A stretch of DNA of 8,925 nt from Verrucomicrobiota bacterium (GTDB lineage: Bacteria > Verrucomicrobiota > Kiritimatiellia > CAIQIC01 > Lenti-01). Location of the stretch: positions 1-8,925 of the forward strand of contig JAKLIL010000057.1 in assembly GCA_022709625.1 (NCBI GenBank), read 5' to 3'. The notes beneath the pieces were generated by a model. That model did not search any database. It was not told the DNA's origin and was given only the letters and a program-made list of their open reading frames with translations. This document shows, piece after piece, positions 5,318 through 8,925 of the stretch; position 1 is the stretch's first letter, and each line of letters opens with the position of its first letter. A program made the translations under genes and the position numbers.

Positions 5318-8300
5318 GCCTTCCGCCCGCTTTTCCGCGCCGTGGCGCGGTTGTATTCCTGCAGGGACAGCACTTCGAATTCCGCGTGCCGGCGCAGGGT
5401 CTTGAGGCCGTCGAGGGCCGCGCGCAGGCCGCGGATCGTGGTGGTCATCGGCACGCCCCGCCGCACCGCTTCCGTCCGCATCTTCACTTCGTCGAGTTGC
5501 GGCTGGCAGCCCGAAGGGACGTTCACGATCCAGCCCACCGCCCCGTCCTGCACGAGGTCGAGGACATGCGGGCGCCCTTCCGAAATCGCGAAGGCGGCGC
5601 GCGCCGGCACGCCGGCGTCCCGCAGCAAGGTGGCCGTACCGCAGGTCGCCCAGATGCCGTAGCCCAGTTCGACCAGCTCCTTCGCGCACTTGACCATCTC
5701 GACTCGATCGGACGGCCGTTCCCCCGAAACGCTGATGAACACGCCGCCGCCCATCGGCAGCGGGTTCCCCGCCGCCTGCTGGCTTTTCACGAAGGCCATG
5801 CCCGGATCCGGATCGATGCCCATGACTTCCCCGGTCGAGCGCATTTCCGGCGTGAGCCGCACGTCGCAGCCGGGAAAGCGCGCAAACGGCAGCACGGCTT
5901 CCTTCACCGCGACGTGGCGGATGGCCACTTCCCGGGTGAAGCCCAGCTGCTTCAGCGACTCGCCCGCCATGACGCGCGCCGCCAGCCCCGCCAGCGGCAC
6001 GCCGGTGGCCTTGCCCACGAACGGCACCGTCCGCGACGCGCGCGGATTCACTTCCAGAATGTACACTTCCCCGTCCTGCACGGCGTACTGCACGTTCATC
6101 AGCCCGCGCACGTGGAGGCCGCGCGCCAACGCCCGGGTATGCGCGCGGATCCGCTCCACGATGGCGGCGGGCAGTCCTTGCGGAGGGATCGCGCAGGCGC
6201 TGTCGCCGCTGTGGATGCCGGCCTTCTCGATGTGCTCCATCACCGCGCCGATCACTTCAATCTCGCCGTCGGCGATGCAATCCACGTCCACTTCGACGGC
6301 GTCTTCGAGGAACTTGTCGATCAGCACGGGGCGGCCTTCCGAAACCGCGAAGGCTTCCGCGCAGAATTTCTCGAAAAACGGCGCCGTGTAGACGATCGCC
6401 ATGGCCCGCCCCCCCAGCACGAAGGAAGGCCGGACCAGTACGGGAAACCCGATGCGGTTGGCGATCGCGAGCGCCCCGGCCATGTCGGTCGCCGTGCCGT
6501 TGGCCGGCTGCTTCACCCCCACTTCGTCGGCCAGCCGCTTGAAGAATTCCCGGTCCTCGGCCTTTTCGATGTCTTCCGGGCTGGTGCCAACGATGTTGAC
6601 GCCCGCGGCCTTGAGATCCAGCGCCAGATTCAGCGGCGTCTGGCCGCCGAACTGCACGATGGCGCCGTCGCACCGCTCCCGGCGGTAGATCGCCAGCACG
6701 TCCTCCAGCGTCACCGGCTCGAAATAGAGCCGGTCGCTCGTATCGTAGTCCGTCGACACCGTTTCCGGATTGCTGTTCACCATCACGGTCTCGCAGCCCG
6801 CCGCGCGCAGCGCCTGGCAGGCGTGCACGCAGCAATAATCGAATTCGATCCCCTGGCCGATGCGGTTGGGCCCGCCCCCGAGAATCATGATTTTTTTCTT
6901 CGTGGCCGGCGGCAGCGGCGCTTCCGGCTCGTCGCCGTAGGCCGAATAGAAATACGGCGTGGCGGCGGCGAATTCCGCCGCGCAGGTGTCCACCGTACCG
7001 TAGGTCGGCCACAAACCGAGGCGATCCCGCGCCGCGCGCACGTCGCCTTCCGTGGCGCCCAGCAATCCGCCGATCTGCTTGTCCGAAAAACCGAATTCCT
7101 TGGCCTGCGCGAACAGCGCGCGGTCGGCTTCCAACCCCGCGAGCGATTGGGCGGAGCGGATTTCCGCCTCGAACGCGACGATCTCCGCGATCTGCCGCGA
7201 GAACCACGGGTCGATACCCGACAGCGCCGCCACCCGCGCGACGTCCCAGCCACGAAACAGGGCCTCGCGCAAATGGAACAACCGCAGGGGACTGGGCCGC
7301 GCGACGGCCTTTTCCAAATCCGCGTCCGCCAGTTTGCCTTCGCCGTCGTCCCGGCGCACCAGCCCGGCCCGCCCGATTTCCAGCGACCGCAGCGCCTTTT
7401 GCAGCGCCTGCTTGAAATTGCGCCCGATGGCCATCGTCTCGCCCACCGATTTCATCTGCGTCGTCAGCGTGTCGTCCGCGCCCTGGAACTTCTCGAACGC
7501 GAACCGCGGAGCCTTCACCACGACGTAGTCCAGCGACGGCTCGAAGCACGCCGGCGTCGAACGCGTGATGTCGTTGGGCAGTTCATCCAGCGTGTAGCCC
7601 ACCGCCAGTTTCGCCGCGATCTTGGCGATGGGAAAGCCCGTGGCCTTCGACGCCAGCGCCGAGCTGCGGCTCACGCGCGGATTCATCTCGATGACCACGA
7701 GCCGGCCGTCGCGCGGCTGGATCGCGAACTGCACGTTCGCCCCGCCCGTCTCCACGCCGATGGCCCGCATTACGGCCAGGCTGGCGTCCCGCATGCGCTG
7801 GTATTCCCTATCCGTCAGCGTCTGGGCCGGCGCCACCGTCAGACTGTCGCCCGTATGCACGCCCATCGGATCGAGGTTCTCAATGGAGCACACGATGCAC
7901 GCGTTGTCCTTGCGGTCGCGCATCACCTCCATTTCGAATTCCTTCCAGCCCAGCACCGATTCCTCGATCAGCACTTCGTTCACGGGGCTCAGCGCCAAGC
8001 CGTTCGCGCAGATGGCTTCGAACTCCGCCTCGTTGCGCGCGATGCCCCCGCCCGCGCCGCCCAGCGTGAAGCCGGGTCGAACAATGACCGGCCAGGCGCC
8101 GATCTCCGCCTGCACCTGGCGCGCCTCGTCCAGGGAATGCGCCGAACCGGAACGCGGTACTTCCAGGCCGATTCCGGTCATGGCCTTTTTGAACAGACCG
8201 CGGTCTTCCGCGCGCCGGATCACCTCCGCCGTGGCGCCGATCAACTCCACTTGGTAGCGCGCCAGAACGCCGGCGTCCGCCAGTTTCACCGCCAGATTCA

Positions 8301-8586
8301 ACGCCGTTTGGCCGCCCATCGTCGGCAGCAGGGCGTCCGGACGTTCGCGGCGGATGATGGCCGTCAGCGCCTCCTCCGTGAGCGGCTCGACGTAGGTGCG
8401 ATCGGCAAAACCCGGATCGGTCATGATGGTGGCGGGGTTGCTGTTGACCAGCACCACCTCGTATCCCTCTTCCCGCAGCGCCTTGCAGGCCTGCGCACCT
8501 GAATAGTCGAATTCGCACGCCTGCCCGATCACAATCGGGCCGGCGCCGATCAGCAATATCTTGGAGATGTCTTCCCGTCTGGGCAT
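5314..8586 (-). CDS. carB: Carbamoyl-phosphate synthase large subunit
   Basis: CarB makes carbamoyl phosphate from bicarbonate, two ATP and ammonia supplied by CarA. The 1090-residue protein is complete and has the duplicated architecture. The first synthetase half begins MPRREDISKILLIGAGPIVIG and has the ATP-grasp signature VIEMNPRVSRSSALASKATG. An oligomerisation linker follows (about 400-560). The second half begins near 563 with KKIMILGGGPNRIGQGIEFDY and has ILEVNPRASRTVPFVGKATG. An MGS-like effector domain occupies 949-1090. Compared with E. coli, Thr974, Thr977 and Asn1015 have counterparts (Thr981, Thr984, Asn1022), but the effector-contacting Lys954 and Lys993 do not (Ala1000 at the latter), and Thr1017 is Pro1024. 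The ATG at 8584-8586 was chosen because GAGG lies 7 nt upstream and MPRRED matches the usual CarB N-terminus. A TTG two codons earlier has no usable ribosome binding site. Confidence 0.98.
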   Translation of the reverse strand: MPRREDISKILLIGAGPIVIGQACEFDYSGAQACKALREEGYEVVLVNSNPATIMTDPGFADRTYVEPLTEEALTAIIRRERPDALLPTMGGQTALNLAVKLADAGVLARYQVELIGATAEVIRRAEDRGLFKKAMTGIGLEVPRSGSAHSLDEARQVQAEIGAWPVIVRPGFTLGGAGGGIARNEAEFEAICANGLALSPVNEVLIEESVLGWKEFEMEVMRDRKDNACIVCSIENLDPMGVHTGDSLTVAPAQTLTDREYQRMRDASLAVMRAIGVETGGANVQFAIQPRDGRLVVIEMNPRVSRSSALASKATGFPIAKIAAKLAVGYTLDELPNDITRSTPACFEPSLDYVVVKAPRFAFEKFQGADDTLTTQMKSVGETMAIGRNFKQALQKALRSLEIGRAGLVRRDDGEGKLADADLEKAVARPSPLRLFHLREALFRGWDVARVAALSGIDPWFSRQIAEIVAFEAEIRSAQSLAGLEADRALFAQAKEFGFSDKQIGGLLGATEGDVRAARDRLGLWPTYGTVDTCAAEFAAATPYFYSAYGDEPEAPLPPATKKKIMILGGGPNRIGQGIEFDYCCVHACQALRAAGCETVMVNSNPETVSTDYDTSDRLYFEPVTLEDVLAIYRRERCDGAIVQFGGQTPLNLALDLKAAGVNIVGTSPEDIEKAEDREFFKRLADEVGVKQPANGTATDMAGALAIANRIGFPVLVRPSFVLGGRAMAIVYTAPFFEKFCAEAFAVSEGRPVLIDKFLEDAVEVDVDCIADGEIEVIGAVMEHIEKAGIHSGDSACAIPPQGLPAAIVERIRAHTRALARGLHVRGLMNVQYAVQDGEVYILEVNPRASRTVPFVGKATGVPLAGLAARVMAGESLKQLGFTREVAIRHVAVKEAVLPFARFPGCDVRLTPEMRSTGEVMGIDPDPGMAFVKSQQAAGNPLPMGGGVFISVSGERPSDRVEMVKCAKELVELGYGIWATCGTATLLRDAGVPARAAFAISEGRPHVLDLVQDGAVGWIVNVPSGCQPQLDEVKMRTEAVRRGVPMTTTIRGLRAALDGLKTLRRHAEFEVLSLQEYNRATARKSGRKA

Positions 8587-8663
8587 GGACAAGCCTCGCT
8601 AAAACGCTTTACCCAATGAAGCACATCCGGCGCCGTCTGGCCACTCCAAAATCCACGCGGCCA

Positions 8664-8675
8664 AATCGGGCGATT
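8664..8675. repeat. Short palindrome in the carB/tRNA-fMet divergent intergenic region
   Basis: AATCG-GG-CGATT is a perfect 5-bp inverted repeat with a 2-nt spacer, between the start of carB and the tRNA gene. It is a possible operator or a chance palindrome. The rest of the 187-nt gap (8587-8773) holds only the candidate promoters listed separately; I see no recognisable riboswitch or attenuator. Confidence 0.2.
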
Positions 8676-8712
8676 CCCCAATGCCAGCCCGCCCCCACTC
8701 CCCATAACCCGA

Positions 8713-8718
8713 ATTTTA
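8713..8718 (-). promoter_or_regulatory. Candidate -10 box for the carB operon
   Basis: The minus strand reads TAAAAT, matching the TATAAT consensus at five of six positions. No convincing -35 stands 16-18 nt upstream. Transcription would begin near 8706 and give a carB leader of about 120 nt containing the palindrome at 8664-8675. It sits back-to-back with the candidate tRNA promoter on the other strand. Confidence 0.25.
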
Positions 8719-8721
8719 CCC

Positions 8722-8750
8722 TTGCGCTTTGGACGCCCTGCCCGTACATT
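8722..8750 (+). promoter_or_regulatory. Candidate promoter of tRNA-fMet
   Basis: TTGCGC (8722-8727) and TACATT (8745-8750) are separated by exactly 17 nt. The -10 matches the consensus at four of six positions and the -35 at its first three. Transcription would begin near 8757, about 17 nt before the mature tRNA 5' end, a normal leader for a tRNA gene. Confidence 0.45.
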
Positions 8751-8773
8751 CAGCTCCACATTCCGAAACAGAT

Positions 8774-8850
<77 letters not shown>

Positions 8851-8859
8851 ATTTCAACC

Positions 8860-8888
8860 AGCCGGAACGGACATTCCGGCTTCTTTTT
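8860..8888 (+). terminator. Intrinsic terminator of the tRNA-fMet gene
   Basis: A perfect 8-bp stem (AGCCGGAA and TTCCGGCT, 6-nt loop) begins 10 nt after the tRNA CCA end and is followed by TCTTTTT. This is the classical Rho-independent form in the orientation of the tRNA. Confidence 0.88.
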
Positions 8889-8925
8889 CGATGCCAAGCG
8901 TCCATATCATCGAAAATTCGCAGGG

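Noticed and set aside
6891..6897. Run of seven A residues (minus strand) between the two halves of carB, a possible slippage site
   Set aside because: It encodes Lys-Lys-Ile at the conserved start of the second half, and the frame is intact on both sides. Nothing suggests programmed slippage.
5386..8502. A 1038-codon open frame on the plus strand opposite carB
   Set aside because: It is antisense to an unmistakable carB. Its translation is rich in Arg, His and Ala without family motifs, as expected where GC-rich codon use removes stop codons from the complementary frame.
8587..8592. TTG start for carB two codons upstream of the ATG
   Set aside because: GAGG would then lie only 1 nt from the start codon. 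With the ATG the spacing is 7 nt and the N-terminus matches other CarB proteins.
8891..8925. An open ATG frame (MPSVHIIENS...) running off the right edge
   Set aside because: Only eleven complete codons are visible, it starts right after the terminator U-run and has no ribosome binding site, so it cannot be supported as a gene.

Overview
The window is a GC-rich stretch of a Gram-negative bacterial chromosome. By eye GC is well above 60%; I did not compute it. An outer membrane with lipopolysaccharide is implied by two lipid A genes (lpxI, lpxB), and a type II secretion or type IV pilus ATPase also fits. The use of LpxI rather than LpxH, the GC-rich code and a thioredoxin-fold protein with a degenerate active site would suit a lineage of the PVC group (Kiritimatiellota, Lentisphaerota or Verrucomicrobiota). 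That placement is an inference only; no rRNA or other decisive marker is present.

Reading from the right end, an initiator tRNA-fMet gene (8774-8850, + strand) has a plausible promoter just upstream and a clear intrinsic terminator at 8860-8888. Divergent from it, a compact block on the minus strand runs leftwards: carB (8586-5314), carA (5317-4202), a secreted thioredoxin-fold protein (4130-3159), a YdjM-family membrane protein (3143-2571), lpxI (2574-1708) and lpxB (1686-538). Spacings are a 4-nt ATGA overlap, 71 nt, 15 nt, a 4-nt ATGA overlap and 21 nt, so most or all of these six genes are probably one operon. After a 165-nt gap with two GC-rich hairpins comes the 5' part of a GspE/PilB-type ATPase gene, cut by the window edge (372-1).

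Functionally, CarA and CarB form carbamoyl-phosphate synthetase, which feeds pyrimidine and arginine synthesis. LpxI and LpxB carry out consecutive steps of lipid A synthesis: UDP-diacylglucosamine to lipid X plus UMP, then lipid X plus UDP-diacylglucosamine to the disaccharide. The thioredoxin-fold protein has lost both catalytic cysteines, and the YdjM-like protein has no settled function, but both are wedged between the nucleotide and envelope genes.

No mobile element, CRISPR array, integrase, phage gene or large repeat is visible. The window is mainly core metabolism. The unusual points are the carB-before-carA order, the redox-dead thioredoxin fold, the YdjM gene coupled to lpxI, substitutions in the CarB effector domain, and a variant initiator tRNA.
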